Shown: positions 8,989 to 18,982 of the stretch, one piece after another | Layout of the letters: each line of letters starts with the position of its first letter | Position numbering within the stretch: the stretch's first letter is position 1 | Source of the DNA: Jannaschia seosinensis | Lineage (GTDB): Bacteria; Pseudomonadota; Alphaproteobacteria; Rhodobacterales; Rhodobacteraceae | Direction: 5' to 3' | Assembly: GCF_001408515.1 (NCBI RefSeq) | Contig: NZ_CYPR01000142.1 | Coordinates: 1-51,497, forward strand | Length of the DNA stretch: 51,497 nucleotides | Program-made: the position numbers and the translations under genes | Notes under the pieces: model-generated | Told to the model about the DNA's origin: nothing | The model's database searches: none | Seen by the model: only the letters and a program-made list of their open reading frames with translations

Positions 8989-9053
8989 GCCGGGCTTTCC
9001 TCGCGGCGCCCGATGGGCAACAAGTCCCGTCGGGGCGGATCGAGGGACGGATC

Positions 9054-10301
9054 ATGTTCGATTTGGCAATCATGTGGGATTGGGGCGCATTCGCGGTGCG
9101 CTGGCTGCATGTCATCACCGCGATCGCGTGGATCGGCGCCAGCTTCTATTTCATCGCGCTCGATCTCGGGCTGCGAAAGGCGGCGGGTATGCCCGAAGGC
9201 GCCTATGGCGAGGAATGGGAAGTCCATGGCGGTGGCTTCTACCACACAACGAAATATCTCGTGGCACCCGATCGCCTTCCCGAACACCTGACCTGGCACA
9301 AGTGGCAAAGCTATTCGACCTGGCTGTCAGGGGCGGCGCTGCTGGCCATAGTCTACTGGGCGGGGGCGGAGCTTTTCCTGATCGACCCGGAGAAGGCGGA
9401 TTTCACCGTATGGCAGGCCGTGCTGCTGTCGGCGGCATTCATCGCCGGGGGATGGATCGGCTACGACCTGCTGTGCCGGTCGCGGCTGGCCGCGCGGCCG
9501 ACTTTGGTCATGCTGATCCTGTTCGCCGGGATCGTCGTCGTGTCCTGGACACTTAATCAGGTGTTCACCGGACGCGCGGCATTGCTGCATCTCGGCGCGA
9601 TGACGGCGACGATCATGACGGCGAACGTGTTCTTCATCATCATGCCGAACCAGAGGATCGTGGTCGGCGACCTCAAGGCCGGCCGCACCCCGGACGCGAA
9701 GTATGGCCGGATCGCCAAGCTACGCTCAACGCACAACAATTACCTGACCCTGCCGGTCCTGTTCCTGATGCTGTCGAACCACTACCCGCTGGCCTTCGCG
9801 ACGCAATATGCCTGGATCATCGCGGCGCTGGTCTTCCTGACCGGTGTCACGATCCGGCACTATTTCAACACGCTGCACGCCACCGGATCCGGACCGGTCT
9901 GGACCTGGGGCGCGACGGTCTTCCTGTTCGTGCTGATGGCTTGGCTGTCGACGGCTGGCGGGTTCGACGGCGACTACGATGCGCTCGAGGCGCGGGCCAT
10001 GTCGCCCGAAGCCACCCGACTGGCCGCCGCGCCCGGCTTTGCCACCGTGGCCGACACAGTGCGCGGCCGATGCTCCATGTGCCATGCCCGGGAGCCCGTC
10101 TGGCCGGGAATGCATTGGGCTCCCAACGGCGTGCATCTGGAGACCGATCAGGACATCGCCGAACATGCGCGGCAGGTTTACTACCAATCCGGTGTCAGCC
10201 ATGCCATGCCACCCGCCAACCGTACCGGCATCACACCGCGGGAACGCGCCGCAATTCGCGCGTGGTACCGCGACGAGGCGATACTGGCCGCGAACGACTG
10301 A
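9054..10301 (+). CDS. puuD: membrane urate oxidase PuuD with C-terminal cytochrome c
   Basis: A 415-residue protein with an N-terminal multi-span membrane domain (starting [21 protein letters not shown]; His and Trp rich, [31 protein letters not shown]) and a C-terminal c-type cytochrome domain. The heme motif CSMCH is at about 340-344 with a likely axial Met in SHAMPP. PuuD oxidises urate to 5-hydroxyisourate and passes electrons to the respiratory chain rather than making peroxide. ATG at 9054 is preceded by GAGGGA. Confidence 0.93.
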   Translation: MFDLAIMWDWGAFAVRWLHVITAIAWIGASFYFIALDLGLRKAAGMPEGAYGEEWEVHGGGFYHTTKYLVAPDRLPEHLTWHKWQSYSTWLSGAALLAIVYWAGAELFLIDPEKADFTVWQAVLLSAAFIAGGWIGYDLLCRSRLAARPTLVMLILFAGIVVVSWTLNQVFTGRAALLHLGAMTATIMTANVFFIIMPNQRIVVGDLKAGRTPDAKYGRIAKLRSTHNNYLTLPVLFLMLSNHYPLAFATQYAWIIAALVFLTGVTIRHYFNTLHATGSGPVWTWGATVFLFVLMAWLSTAGGFDGDYDALEARAMSPEATRLAAAPGFATVADTVRGRCSMCHAREPVWPGMHWAPNGVHLETDQDIAEHARQVYYQSGVSHAMPPANRTGITPRERAAIRAWYRDEAILAAND

Positions 10302-10410
10302 TCCAAAGGATGGCGATCGGCATGATGCATTTGCCCGTGCGGGTGGCATCCGGCCATCCGAACCGCCATATCCCTCGGCAACGACCACAAATCACTTTTC
10401 CGGAGTTCCC

Positions 10411-10962
10411 ATGAGCGATTTCCCCGGCTGGCACGGCACCACGATCATCGGCGTCCGCAAGGGCGGCAAGGTTGTCATCGCGGGTGATGGACAAGTCAGC
10501 GCAGGCCAGACCGTGATGAAGGGAACCGCCCGCAAGGTTCGTCGCCTGTCGCCCGGTGGGCAGGAGATCGTCGCGGGCTTTGCCGGCTCGACCGCCGATG
10601 CCTTTGCCCTGCTGGAACGGCTGGAGGCGAAGCTCGAGGCCTCGCCGGGGCAGCTTGCCCGCGCCGCGATCGAGTTGGCCAAGGATTGGCGGACGGACAA
10701 GTACCTTCAGAAGCTCGAGGCGATGCTGATCGTCTCGGACGGGCGGGACATGTTCGTCGTCACCGGCGCGGGCGACGTGCTTGAGCCGGAGCATGATGTC
10801 GCGGCCATCGGATCGGGCGGAAACTACGCGCTCGCGGCGGGTCGGGCGCTGATGGATGGTGACCTGTCCGCCGAGGAGGTCGCTCGCCGGGCCATGGCGA
10901 TCGCCGCCGACATCTGCGTCTATACCAATGACAGCCTGACGGTCGAGACGATCGGCGGCTGA
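10411..10962 (+). CDS. hslV: ATP-dependent protease peptidase subunit HslV
   Basis: A 183-residue N-terminal-nucleophile peptidase that forms the dodecameric core of the HslUV protease. The sequence [27 protein letters not shown] shows a short propeptide before the catalytic Thr, as in other alphaproteobacteria. The Gly-rich segment [18 protein letters not shown] and the C-terminal [14 protein letters not shown] are typical. CGGAG lies upstream of ATG. Unusually, hslU does not follow directly: a gene on the other strand lies between. Confidence 0.96.
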   Translation: MSDFPGWHGTTIIGVRKGGKVVIAGDGQVSAGQTVMKGTARKVRRLSPGGQEIVAGFAGSTADAFALLERLEAKLEASPGQLARAAIELAKDWRTDKYLQKLEAMLIVSDGRDMFVVTGAGDVLEPEHDVAAIGSGGNYALAAGRALMDGDLSAEEVARRAMAIAADICVYTNDSLTVETIGG

Positions 10963-11030
10963 TCTTCTCACAGGTGACGCTGGCCGCGATTGCCGGCCGG
11001 ACATAACACAGGGGACGGACGTCGCGCCCT

Positions 11031-11708
11031 TCAGCCCGGAGCGACGGTCGCCGCGACCGGCAGGTGATCGGAGGCCCGGCGATCGTACCCACTTGGAGGC
11101 ACGCCTAAATCCTCGACCGCAAGACCCGGTCCGGCCAGAATGCGGTCGAGCCGAAAGACCGGCCAGCGGGAGGGATAGGTCGGCCCCGCGTCATGAGACG
11201 TCCAACCCGCCGGCACATGCAGATCCACACCGCGCCGCCATTCATTCGTGTCCCCCACGATCAGATGCGGCCCCTCCATCTCACCCAGAGCCTCGGTGAC
11301 CGCGCGAAGCTGCGCCTGCCGGTGGAAGCCCAGGAGCCCGAGGTGGATGCAGGCCAGAGAGAAGCCGCCATTCGGCCCCTGAAGACGCGCCATCAGCACG
11401 CCGCGTGTCTCGAACCCACGAAGCGGCAGGTGCCGGATATCCGAGAACTTCCAGCCGCTGCGCAGCAGGATCGCATTGCCCCGGTAGCCGAGATTTCGTG
11501 CCGCACCTGCCGGACGCACAGGCGTCCAACCCCGTGCGGCAACCTCGTCCAGAGGCAGGGACGAGGGGCGTCCGCCGAACCGCGCCTCCGCCTCCTGCAG
11601 GCAGACGATGTCGGGTGCGAAAACGTCGAGGGCGTCGAGAATGCGCCGCGCGCTCGGTCGCATGTCCAAGCCGAAAGCGAAGCGGATGTTCCAGGTCAGA
11701 AGGCGCAT
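11031..11708 (-). CDS. endonuclease/exonuclease/phosphatase (EEP) family protein
   Basis: A 225-residue EEP-fold protein. Motifs for metal and phosphate binding are LTWNIR at the N terminus, CLQE, the catalytic pair GDTNEW (GDxN) and a C-terminal SDHLPV. Such proteins hydrolyse phosphodiester or phosphomonoester bonds, and the substrate cannot be told here. There is no signal peptide, so it is probably cytoplasmic. I start it at ATG 11708 because the next 12 upstream codons have no similarity to the fold. It is inserted between hslV and hslU on the opposite strand. Confidence 0.85.
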   Translation of the reverse strand: MRLLTWNIRFAFGLDMRPSARRILDALDVFAPDIVCLQEAEARFGGRPSSLPLDEVAARGWTPVRPAGAARNLGYRGNAILLRSGWKFSDIRHLPLRGFETRGVLMARLQGPNGGFSLACIHLGLLGFHRQAQLRAVTEALGEMEGPHLIVGDTNEWRRGVDLHVPAGWTSHDAGPTYPSRWPVFRLDRILAGPGLAVEDLGVPPSGYDRRASDHLPVAATVAPG

Positions 11709-11848
11709 GGGCGGGATAGTAGCGCAAGCGGAACCCGACTTCACCCCGGAGGGACCGCACCGACGTTTCGCGTGGCCCTGCCGGTGCCCGCGCGACCGGC
11801 GTTGCGTTTCCGTGATTGCCGCTTAGGTAGGCGCGAAAGGAGACCCTG

Positions 11849-13147
11849 ATGACCGACCTGACCCCGCGCGAGATCGTGTCCGAACTGGACCGCTTCATCA
11901 TCGGCCAAAAGGATGCAAAGCGTGCCGTGGCCGTGGCGCTTCGCAACCGCTGGCGGCGCAAGCAACTGGGCGATGACCTGCGCGACGAGGTCTATCCGAA
12001 GAACATCCTGATGATCGGCCCGACCGGCGTCGGGAAGACGGAGATCTCGCGTCGTCTGGCCAAGCTGGCCCGCGCACCGTTCCTGAAGGTCGAGGCGACC
12101 AAGTTCACCGAGGTCGGTTATGTCGGCCGCGACGTGGAGCAGATCGTGCGCGATCTGGTGGATGCGGCCATGCTGATGGTGCGCGAGCAGATGCGTGAGG
12201 ACGTGAAGGAGCGCGCCCATATCGCCGCCGAGGACCGCGTGATCGAAGCGCTGGCCGGCACCGACGCCCGCGAGGGCACGCGCGAGAGCTTTCGCCGCAA
12301 GCTGCGGGCGGGTGAGTTGGACGACAAGGTGATCGAGATCGAGCTGGCCGACACGTCGAACCCGATGGGCATGGCGGTCCCGGGTCAGCCGGGGATGGAC
12401 CAGATGGCCAATCTCGGCGACCTGTTCGGCAAGATGATGCAGCGCCGCGTCAAGAAGCGCACCACCGTCGCCGCATCGTACGACCTGCTGATCGACGAGG
12501 AAGCGGACAAGCTTCTGGACGACGAGGCCGTCAAGCGCGAAGCCGTTCGCGCCGTGGAGCAGAACGGCATCGTCTTTCTCGATGAGATCGACAAGGTCAC
12601 CGCCCGGCAGGACGCGCGCGGCGGCGATATCAGCCGCGAGGGCGTGCAGCGCGACCTGCTGCCGCTGATCGAGGGGACGACGGTCTCGACCAAGCATGGT
12701 GCGGTCAAGACCGATCACATCCTGTTCATCGCGTCCGGGGCGTTCCACATTGCAAAGCCGTCGGACCTGCTGCCCGAGCTTCAGGGCCGCCTGCCGATCC
12801 GGGTGGAGCTTCGCCCCCTGACGGAGGAGGATTTCGTTCGCATCCTGACCGAGACCGACAACGCCCTGACCCGCCAGTACACCGCGCTCATGGCGACCGA
12901 GGAGGTCAGCGTCACATTCACCGAGGATGGCATCGCGGCGTTGGCCCGGATTGCCGCCGAGGTGAACGCGTCGATCGAGAATATCGGGGCGCGCCGTCTT
13001 TATACGGTTCTGGAGCGGGTCTTCGAGGATCTGTCCTTCGAGGCGCCCGATCGCGGCGGTGAGAGCGTGACCGTCGATGCGGCCTTCGTGGAGCGCCACC
13101 TCGCGGAGCTGGCAAAGTCCGAGGATATCAGCCGGTACGTTCTGTGA
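11849..13147 (+). CDS. hslU: ATP-dependent protease ATPase subunit HslU
   Basis: A 432-residue AAA+ unfoldase partner of HslV. It opens with [17 protein letters not shown], has Walker A GPTGVGKT (57-64), the pore motif GYVGRDVE, an intermediate domain (about 105-230), Walker [10 protein letters not shown], sensor and arginine-finger regions ([14 protein letters not shown]), and the C-terminal tail ISRYVL that docks into HslV. AAGGAG precedes the ATG. Its stop overlaps the GTG start of the next gene (GTGA). Confidence 0.97.
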   Translation: MTDLTPREIVSELDRFIIGQKDAKRAVAVALRNRWRRKQLGDDLRDEVYPKNILMIGPTGVGKTEISRRLAKLARAPFLKVEATKFTEVGYVGRDVEQIVRDLVDAAMLMVREQMREDVKERAHIAAEDRVIEALAGTDAREGTRESFRRKLRAGELDDKVIEIELADTSNPMGMAVPGQPGMDQMANLGDLFGKMMQRRVKKRTTVAASYDLLIDEEADKLLDDEAVKREAVRAVEQNGIVFLDEIDKVTARQDARGGDISREGVQRDLLPLIEGTTVSTKHGAVKTDHILFIASGAFHIAKPSDLLPELQGRLPIRVELRPLTEEDFVRILTETDNALTRQYTALMATEEVSVTFTEDGIAALARIAAEVNASIENIGARRLYTVLERVFEDLSFEAPDRGGESVTVDAAFVERHLAELAKSEDISRYVL

Positions 13148-14409
13148 GTTCCCCGGCGGGCGCGGGCGGTCAATCGCTGCCCCGCTTCGTTCGGGACAAC
13201 GTTCCATTCCTGTCCGCAGGCGCGTTGATCGCGCTGACCTCGACCTTCGGACAGACCGTGTTCATCGCGATCTTCGCGGGCAAGATCATGACGGCCTTCG
13301 GGCTGTCGGACGGCGATTGGGGCCTGATCTACACGGTTGCCACCGGGACTTCGGCCGTGGCGATGGTGTTTGCGGGAACCTTGGCGGACCGGCTGCGGAT
13401 TCGGGTTCTGGCGGTGATGGTCTGCTTGGGTCTTGCGACGGCCTGTCTTGCCATGGCGGTCACGACCGGGCCAGCGGTGCTCATCGTGGTGATCTTCGCG
13501 CTGCGTTTCTTTGGCCAAGGCATGATGAGCCACCTTGCGGCGGTCGCGATGGCGCGCTGGTTCGTGGCGGCGCGGGGCAAGGCGCTGTCCATCGCATCGC
13601 TGGGCTTTGCCTTCGGACAGACAGTGCTGCCGATCCTGTTCGTCGCGATGTTTGCGGTCGCCGATTGGCGGACGTTATGGGTTGGATGCGCGGCGCTGAC
13701 ACTCATGTCCATTCCCGTCCTGCTGCGCCTGCTCCGAGCGGAGCGCACGCCGCAATCACTGGCCGCCGAAACCGCTTCAGCGGGAATGTCCGGCCAGCAC
13801 TGGACCCGCCTGCAGGTGTTGCGCACTCCGCTGTTCTGGTCGCTCGTGCCACTCCTCCTCGGACCGCCGGCCTTTGGAACCGCTCTGTTCTTTCACCAGG
13901 TGCATCTGGCGGGTGTGAAGGATTGGACGCTGCCGGAATTCGTCGCGCTCCTGCCGCTCTATTCGGGGGTGGCGGTGACGGTGACGCTGCTTTCGGGTGT
14001 GGTTCTCGACCGCATCGGGTCGGCCTTGTTGGTTCAGCTCTACATGCTGCCCTTCGCGGTCGCGTTCCTTGTCCTGTCGACGGCCGAGACTCTGTGGGGG
14101 GCGGGGCTCGCTCTGGTGATCCTCGGCGTCGGTGCGGGCGCGCAAGCGACCGTTCCCACGGCGTTCTGGGCCGAGTTCTACGGGACCCGGCATATCGGGT
14201 CGATCAAGGCCATGTCGACGGCGATCATGGTACTGGGTACCGCGATCGGACCGGGACTCACAGGGGTGGTGATTGACCGCGGCATCGAACTTCCGCAGCA
14301 GATGGTCGCGATCAGCCTCTATTTCGCCGCAGCCGGCGCCATAGCCGCGTTGGCGGTCTGGCGCGCCCGGTCCGCCCTACCGGCGAAGGTAGACGTAATA
14401 AGCGCCTGA
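13144..14409 (+). CDS. major facilitator superfamily transporter
   Basis: A 421-residue protein with about 12 hydrophobic spans in two halves. The MFS loop-2 signature is visible as [14 protein letters not shown], with [22 protein letters not shown] later in the first half. The start is GTG at 13144, overlapping the hslU stop by four bases, which suggests translational coupling. The substrate is unknown. Its 3' end overlaps the convergent smr gene by 33 bases. Confidence 0.85.
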   Translation: MSSPAGAGGQSLPRFVRDNVPFLSAGALIALTSTFGQTVFIAIFAGKIMTAFGLSDGDWGLIYTVATGTSAVAMVFAGTLADRLRIRVLAVMVCLGLATACLAMAVTTGPAVLIVVIFALRFFGQGMMSHLAAVAMARWFVAARGKALSIASLGFAFGQTVLPILFVAMFAVADWRTLWVGCAALTLMSIPVLLRLLRAERTPQSLAAETASAGMSGQHWTRLQVLRTPLFWSLVPLLLGPPAFGTALFFHQVHLAGVKDWTLPEFVALLPLYSGVAVTVTLLSGVVLDRIGSALLVQLYMLPFAVAFLVLSTAETLWGAGLALVILGVGAGAQATVPTAFWAEFYGTRHIGSIKAMSTAIMVLGTAIGPGLTGVVIDRGIELPQQMVAISLYFAAAGAIAALAVWRARSALPAKVDVISA

Positions 14410-14961
14410 GCCGCCATGGCTGCGGTGCGCTTCCGTCACCTGCAGCACGATTGTGGCCAGCGGCGCCATCCGCAGCCATTGCGGAACCTGATGCTTCAGA
14501 ACGCCCAACCTGTTTGGGATTGGCCCGTCACCGGCCTTGTGTTTGCCCTTGCCGGTGACGACGATCACCAGACGCTTTCCCCGCGCCTGCGCATCGAGGA
14601 TGAACCGCACGAGCTCGGGTTGGGCCGTCCCGAGCGTCATGCCGTGCAGGTCGAGCTTGGCCTCCGGACGTAATTTTCCGGATTTCATGCGCCGATGCGT
14701 CTTGGCATCCATACGCAGCGGCGATCGCGCGATCTCGTCGGAGACGCTCGGCGCTAGCGAATGCGTCGGCCGCCGGTCCTGCGAAGCCTGTCCGATCTCG
14801 AAGCGAGGAACGGACGGCGGCGACGGTGCAGGAGCCTTCTGGACGGGGCTTTCCGGCGTCGCTGCGCGGCGGCGGGTAGGATGCAGCGGATCTGCTGTGC
14901 GGGAATAGCGCGACCAGAGCTCGCGATCCTCGTCGCTCAGCCCCCTGCGACGCCGGCTCAT
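14377..14961 (-). CDS. Smr-domain protein
   Basis: A 194-residue protein with a disordered Pro/Arg-rich N-terminal half and a C-terminal Smr (small MutS-related) domain: LDLHGMT at about 102, VIVVTGKGKH at about 130, and the closing [12 protein letters not shown]. Smr domains are nicking endonucleases or RNA-cleaving modules in characterised proteins, with the conserved DLHG and TGKG motifs essential. It is translationally coupled to mltA upstream by an ATGA overlap. Confidence 0.9.
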   Translation of the reverse strand: MSRRRRGLSDEDRELWSRYSRTADPLHPTRRRAATPESPVQKAPAPSPPSVPRFEIGQASQDRRPTHSLAPSVSDEIARSPLRMDAKTHRRMKSGKLRPEAKLDLHGMTLGTAQPELVRFILDAQARGKRLVIVVTGKGKHKAGDGPIPNRLGVLKHQVPQWLRMAPLATIVLQVTEAHRSHGGSGAYYVYLRR

Positions 14962-15845
14962 CGCGGCACGAGCGGCGTGAAGCGGCCGCGATGGTTGAGT
15001 TGTCCCGCAGCAAGACCGGCAGCGTCACCCGTTCCGAAGAACAGATCGCCCCGGCCCGGGCCGACGATGGCCGATCCGGTATCCTGTGCAATCACCAGCC
15101 GGGCAATCTGGCCGACCTCGATCCAAATCGGCGTGCCGAGCGGCACGTGCATCGGATCCACCGCCAGAGACCGCCCGGCGGTCACGACGCACAAGGTGCC
15201 TATAGGTCCGGTATCCTCCGGCAGTTTGGACGGCGCGAAGAATGGGTAGCTCGGGTTTTCGTTCATGACCACACGACCGCGTTCCGGATCTGCGCGCAGC
15301 CAATCCGCCAGCCGCGCCGCATCGATATCGGGACCGAAAATGCCCCGATCGATCAGAAGCTTGCCAATAGATCGGTAGGATTGCCCGTTCCCGCCGGCAT
15401 GACCGACGCGCAGGATTCCACCTTCGGCAAGGCGTAGTCGTCCCGATCCCTGAACCTGCAGGAAGAAACGATCCACCGGGTCCCGCAACCAAGCGATCTC
15501 CTGCCCGGCGAGATGAGGCTCGATCTGAGCACGCGGGAGGCTGCAGCCGCCTTGCGGCATGGCGTGGATCGGGACGCAAAACGTGTCGGAGCGCGTGAGG
15601 CTGGCCGGAATTTCCGGCTCGAAATAGCCGGTGAAATGGCCCTTAATAGTCTCGCCCATCCGGAAATGCGTCTCGAAGAAAGCACGCGCATCGGCGGCAC
15701 CCTGCGCGGCGTCGGGTCTTCTTTTTCCGAAATTGTTGAGAAACGCCGTCAGGGCCGCATCAAGATTATCGGCCGCCCAAGCCTCGGGCCAGACATGCGA
15801 AGGCCGCCCGGTCGGGGCGGCCTGAGAAATGCCATCGCGGGCCAT
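14958..15845 (-). CDS. mltA: membrane-bound lytic murein transglycosylase A homologue
   Basis: A 295-residue MltA family protein that would cleave peptidoglycan with formation of 1,6-anhydromuramic acid. The MltA domain (GHFTGYFEPEIPAS to DRFFLQVQGSGRLRL) is followed by the 3D domain (GRSLAVDPMHVPLGTPIWIE, AQDTGSAIVGPGRGDLFFGTG), whose Asp residues include the catalytic one. The likely start (ATG 15845) abuts the tim44-like stop. No signal peptide or lipobox is visible, which is odd for an exported enzyme. Confidence 0.9.
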   Translation of the reverse strand: MARDGISQAAPTGRPSHVWPEAWAADNLDAALTAFLNNFGKRRPDAAQGAADARAFFETHFRMGETIKGHFTGYFEPEIPASLTRSDTFCVPIHAMPQGGCSLPRAQIEPHLAGQEIAWLRDPVDRFFLQVQGSGRLRLAEGGILRVGHAGGNGQSYRSIGKLLIDRGIFGPDIDAARLADWLRADPERGRVVMNENPSYPFFAPSKLPEDTGPIGTLCVVTAGRSLAVDPMHVPLGTPIWIEVGQIARLVIAQDTGSAIVGPGRGDLFFGTGDAAGLAAGQLNHRGRFTPLVPR

Positions 15846-16508
15846 TCAACCCCCCGTGGCGACGAGCTTCCAGTTGGGATCCTCGGAACCCATGATCCGG
15901 GCGAAGGTCCACACGTCGCGCTGTTTCTTGATCTCGTTCGGATTGCCCTCGACAATCGTACCTTCTGAATCCTTCACCACACTCGTGATTTCGCAGACGA
16001 AGCGGATGGTGATCTGACCCTCATCGGTCGCGCGGTCGAATTCCGCCTCGGTCAGAGAAGTCTCACGTACGCCGATGAAGTTGGCATCGACCTTCAGACC
16101 TTTGTCTTCCCGATCGGAAATGACGGACAGGAAAGCGTCGTAGACGTCGTCGGACAGAAAACCCTCAACCGGCGTCAGGTCGCCGTTTTCGAATGCCATG
16201 AGGATCATCTCGTAAGCCTGGCGCGCTCCGGAGACAAATTCCGTTACGTTGAACCCCGGCTCGGCCAGCTTCATCGCGGCGAGCGCCTTCGCGCTTTCGG
16301 AGCCGTCCTCGACGTGATCGGTGATGTCACGGTCGGGGCCACCTTCGATCACCTCGAAATCGCGCCGGACGTCGTCGCGCCGCGGCCCGGAATCGGTGAC
16401 CGGCGGCTTTTCGAAGCCGGTGCGTGTTCCAAGCACGTTCTTCAGCCGGATCACGAGGAAAAGCGCAATCGCGGCGAGAACCAATAGCTGTATCACGGCG
16501 TCATCCAT
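15846..16508 (-). CDS. Tim44/TimA-like membrane-anchored protein
   Basis: A 220-residue protein with one N-terminal membrane anchor (MDDAVIQLLVLAAIALFLVIRL) and a C-terminal Tim44-like domain (FNVTEFVSGARQAYEMILMAFENGDL to DPNWKLVATGG). Bacterial relatives of mitochondrial Tim44 sit at the inner membrane, and their role is not well defined. I chose ATG 16508 because GAGAGAGGG lies directly upstream. It heads the minus-strand run tim44-like, mltA, smr and is divergent from fxsA and secB. Confidence 0.88.
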   Translation of the reverse strand: MDDAVIQLLVLAAIALFLVIRLKNVLGTRTGFEKPPVTDSGPRRDDVRRDFEVIEGGPDRDITDHVEDGSESAKALAAMKLAEPGFNVTEFVSGARQAYEMILMAFENGDLTPVEGFLSDDVYDAFLSVISDREDKGLKVDANFIGVRETSLTEAEFDRATDEGQITIRFVCEITSVVKDSEGTIVEGNPNEIKKQRDVWTFARIMGSEDPNWKLVATGG

Positions 16509-16628
16509 CCCTCTCTCCGGATCGGTTCGGGGTTGGTATCCCGAGTATCGCACATATGTAAGGCGCTGTCGGGGTCAAGGGAAGCACAACCCCGCCGAGA
16601 GAAACCCGAACGGGGGAGCGTGTCGATC

Positions 16629-17105
16629 ATGTGGCTCTTTGCGATCTTTGTCGCGGTACCGATCCTCGAGATCGCGCTGTTCATTCAGGTCGGAGGCTGG
16701 CTCGGGCTTTGGCCGACACTCGCCATCGTCATCGCGACCGCCGCGCTCGGCACCTGGCTGGTTCGCAGACAGGGGCTGGCGGAGATCGCGCGTATCCAGA
16801 AATCGCTCGGCGAGTTGCGTGATCCGACGCGGCCTTTAGCGCATGGGGCGATGATCCTCGCTTCGGGCCTTCTGCTTTTGACGCCGGGGTTCTTCACCGA
16901 TGCCTTGGGCTTTGCGCTGCTGGTGCCGGGCGTGCGGGATGCGGTGCTGTCCTACATTCGCAAGCGGATCAAGGTTCAGTCCTTCCGGATGGGACGCCCC
17001 CCGCACGAAGCGCCGCGCCCCGTCGACCCGAGGAGCGACGTTCTCGAGGGCGAATATGTGGAGGTTCCGCCGCGCGATGGACCTTCGGGCTGGACGCGGC
17101 ACTGA
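16629..17105 (+). CDS. fxsA: FxsA family membrane protein
   Basis: A 158-residue cytoplasmic-membrane protein of the FxsA family: MWLFAIFVAVPILEIALFIQVGGWLG, then ATAALGTWLVRRQGL, then LLLTPGFFTDALGFALLVPGVR, with a hydrophilic tail. In E. coli, FxsA overproduction relieves phage T7 exclusion by F plasmid. Its normal job is unclear. The ATG at 16629 sits 10 bases after GGGGGAG. An in-frame GTG at 16620 is less likely. secB follows on the same strand. Confidence 0.9.
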   Translation: MWLFAIFVAVPILEIALFIQVGGWLGLWPTLAIVIATAALGTWLVRRQGLAEIARIQKSLGELRDPTRPLAHGAMILASGLLLLTPGFFTDALGFALLVPGVRDAVLSYIRKRIKVQSFRMGRPPHEAPRPVDPRSDVLEGEYVEVPPRDGPSGWTRH

Positions 17106-17207
17106 CAATCAAGCTTGCGCCGACCTACGCCGCGGCTCCGGTTGTGAGCCCCGCACCCCTCTGGTATCGGATCGCAACCCTTTTTTGAAGTCACCCGAGG
17201 AACGATC

Positions 17208-17735
17208 ATGGCCGATGAAGACCAGACCACACCGACAGAAACGAACGGTGCCGCCGCGCCCGGACAGGAACAGCAGGCCGCGCCGCAGATGAAGGTTCTA
17301 GGCCAGTTCATCCGCGATCTGTCGTTCGAGAATGTTTCGGTCCAGAAGGGCCGAACTTCCGAAGGTCAGCCCGATATCGCCGTTCAGGTCGGTCTGGAGG
17401 GCAAGAAGCGTCCTACCGAGGACCAGTTCGAAGTCGTGGTGAAGCTAAAGGTGACGGCGAAGGCCAAGGAATCCGAGGATGTCATCTTCGCGATGGAACT
17501 CGACTATGCCGGCATCTTCCAGATCACGGGCGTACCGGAAAAGCAGATGCATCCGTTCCTGATGATCGAGTGCCCCCGGATGCTGTTCCCGTTCCTGAGG
17601 CGGATCGTGTCCGACGTTTCGCGCGATGGCGGCTATCCGCCGCTCAACCTCGAAACGATCGATTTCGTATCACTTTACCGCAACGAGATCACGCGCCGCG
17701 CGCAGGCGGAAGCCGCACAAGTCACGCCGTCCTGA
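17208..17735 (+). CDS. secB: protein-export chaperone SecB
   Basis: A 175-residue tetrameric chaperone that keeps preproteins unfolded and delivers them to SecA. The conserved core runs from VLGQFIRDLSFENVS to YAGIFQITGVPEKQMHPFLMIECPRMLFPFLRRIVSDVSRDGGYPPLNLETIDFVSLY. The N terminus is a longer Gln/Ala-rich tail than in E. coli, as is usual for alphaproteobacteria. Only three bases separate its stop from that of the convergent dnaQ. Confidence 0.97.
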   Translation: MADEDQTTPTETNGAAAPGQEQQAAPQMKVLGQFIRDLSFENVSVQKGRTSEGQPDIAVQVGLEGKKRPTEDQFEVVVKLKVTAKAKESEDVIFAMELDYAGIFQITGVPEKQMHPFLMIECPRMLFPFLRRIVSDVSRDGGYPPLNLETIDFVSLYRNEITRRAQAEAAQVTPS

Positions 17736-17738
17736 GCG

Positions 17739-18419
17739 TTACTGCCGCCAAAGGGGGTTCTCTCCGAGGGTTTCGACGAAGTCGGCATGAGCTGCGGCTT
17801 CTTCCTCGGTGAGGCGAGACGGCAGAGGGGCGGGTCGCGGCCCGGCCTTCCACGTCTCGCCCTGATGACCGCCGCCGGTCCGGGAGGCGACCAGCGACAT
17901 GGTCGGCTGCCGGCCCCCGATCAGTTCCAAATAGACTTCGGCGAGAATTTCGCTGTCGAGTAACGCCCCGTGCTTCGTGCGCGCGGCGTTGTCGATGCCG
18001 AAGCGCCGGCACAGCGCGTCGAGCGAGGCGGGGGAGCCGGGGAACTTGGACCGGGCGATCGCCAGCGTGTCCACCGCCCGATCCAACGGCATGCGCGGCA
18101 GCCCCACCCAATCGAGTTCGGCGTTCAGGAATTTCATGTCGAAGGCGGCGTTGTGGATCACCAGTTTCGCGTCGCCGATGAAATCGACGAACGCCTGCCC
18201 GACCTTTTTGAAGACCGGGAAATCCTTGAGGAAATCGTCGCCGAGGCCGTGCACCTCGAACGCGCCCTGTGGCATGGACCGTTCGGGGTTGATGTATTGG
18301 TGATACACGTTGCCGGTGGCGATATGATTGACGAGTTCCACGCAACCAATCTCGACGATCCTATCCCCGGAGTCAGGCTCAAATCCTGTCGTCTCTGTGT
18401 CGAGGACGATTTCCCTCAT
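17739..18419 (-). CDS. dnaQ: DNA polymerase III epsilon subunit (3'-5' proofreading exonuclease)
   Basis: A 226-residue DEDD exonuclease. ExoI motif DTETTG is at 7-12, ExoII is [11 protein letters not shown], and ExoIII carries [14 protein letters not shown] with the metal-coordinating His and Asp. The short tail after about residue 180 would contact the polymerase subunit. It is the last gene of the tightly overlapped run maf-aroE-coaE-dnaQ, and its ATG overlaps the coaE stop by four bases. Confidence 0.97.
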   Translation of the reverse strand: MREIVLDTETTGFEPDSGDRIVEIGCVELVNHIATGNVYHQYINPERSMPQGAFEVHGLGDDFLKDFPVFKKVGQAFVDFIGDAKLVIHNAAFDMKFLNAELDWVGLPRMPLDRAVDTLAIARSKFPGSPASLDALCRRFGIDNAARTKHGALLDSEILAEVYLELIGGRQPTMSLVASRTGGGHQGETWKAGPRPAPLPSRLTEEEAAAHADFVETLGENPLWRQ

Positions 18420-18982
18420 GTCAGTTCCTCCACGATCCGCGCGACGGCGGCGCGCGCGGTATCCATGTCCGTCGTTTCGATGATATAGTCGGCGCGCGCG
18501 CGTTTGTCAGCGTCCGGCATTTGCCGCCGGAGGATCGCGTTTAGCTGCGCCTCGGTCATGGTTCCGCGGGCGAGCACGCGCGCGCGCTGAACGGCCTGCG
18601 GTACGCTGACAACGGCGATCTTGTCGCAGACAGCATCGGCGCCGGTTTCAAACAGGAGCGGCACATCGAGGACGACCAGAGAAACATCCTCCGGCAGAAA
18701 TCCGGTCCGATCCGCCGCAACAAGGGGATGCACGATCGCCTCGATCCGCTCCAATGCGACCGGATCCGTCGCGATGTGACGCAGGACCTCGTGATCCACT
18801 GCCTCGTTGCGCACGGCCTCCGGGAAAGCGGCCGCAAGCGGCGCAACTGCCGCGCCGCCTTTGGCATAGAGCGCATGAACCGCCGCATCGGCATCCCAGA
18901 CGGGGATCCCGTGGTCCCGGAACATACTGGCGGTCGTGCTTTTCCCCATGCCGATGGACCCGGTGAGCCCGAGAATGGTCAT
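18416..18982 (-). CDS. coaE: dephospho-CoA kinase
   Basis: A 188-residue P-loop kinase that phosphorylates dephospho-CoA at the ribose 3' position, the final step of coenzyme A synthesis. The P-loop GSIGMGKST is at 8-16, followed by [20 protein letters not shown], and [12 protein letters not shown]. Its start overlaps the aroE stop by four bases and its stop overlaps the dnaQ start, which indicates coupled translation. Confidence 0.97.
   Translation of the reverse strand: MTILGLTGSIGMGKSTTASMFRDHGIPVWDADAAVHALYAKGGAAVAPLAAAFPEAVRNEAVDHEVLRHIATDPVALERIEAIVHPLVAADRTGFLPEDVSLVVLDVPLLFETGADAVCDKIAVVSVPQAVQRARVLARGTMTEAQLNAILRRQMPDADKRARADYIIETTDMDTARAAVARIVEELT

Noticed and set aside
11741-13207. 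488-codon minus-strand frame antisense to hslU, and similar long frames antisense to uvrB and the NCS2 permease
   Set aside because: Compositions are His/Arg/Gly-rich shadows of third-position GC bias, and the sense strands encode unmistakable HslU, UvrB and NCS2 proteins.
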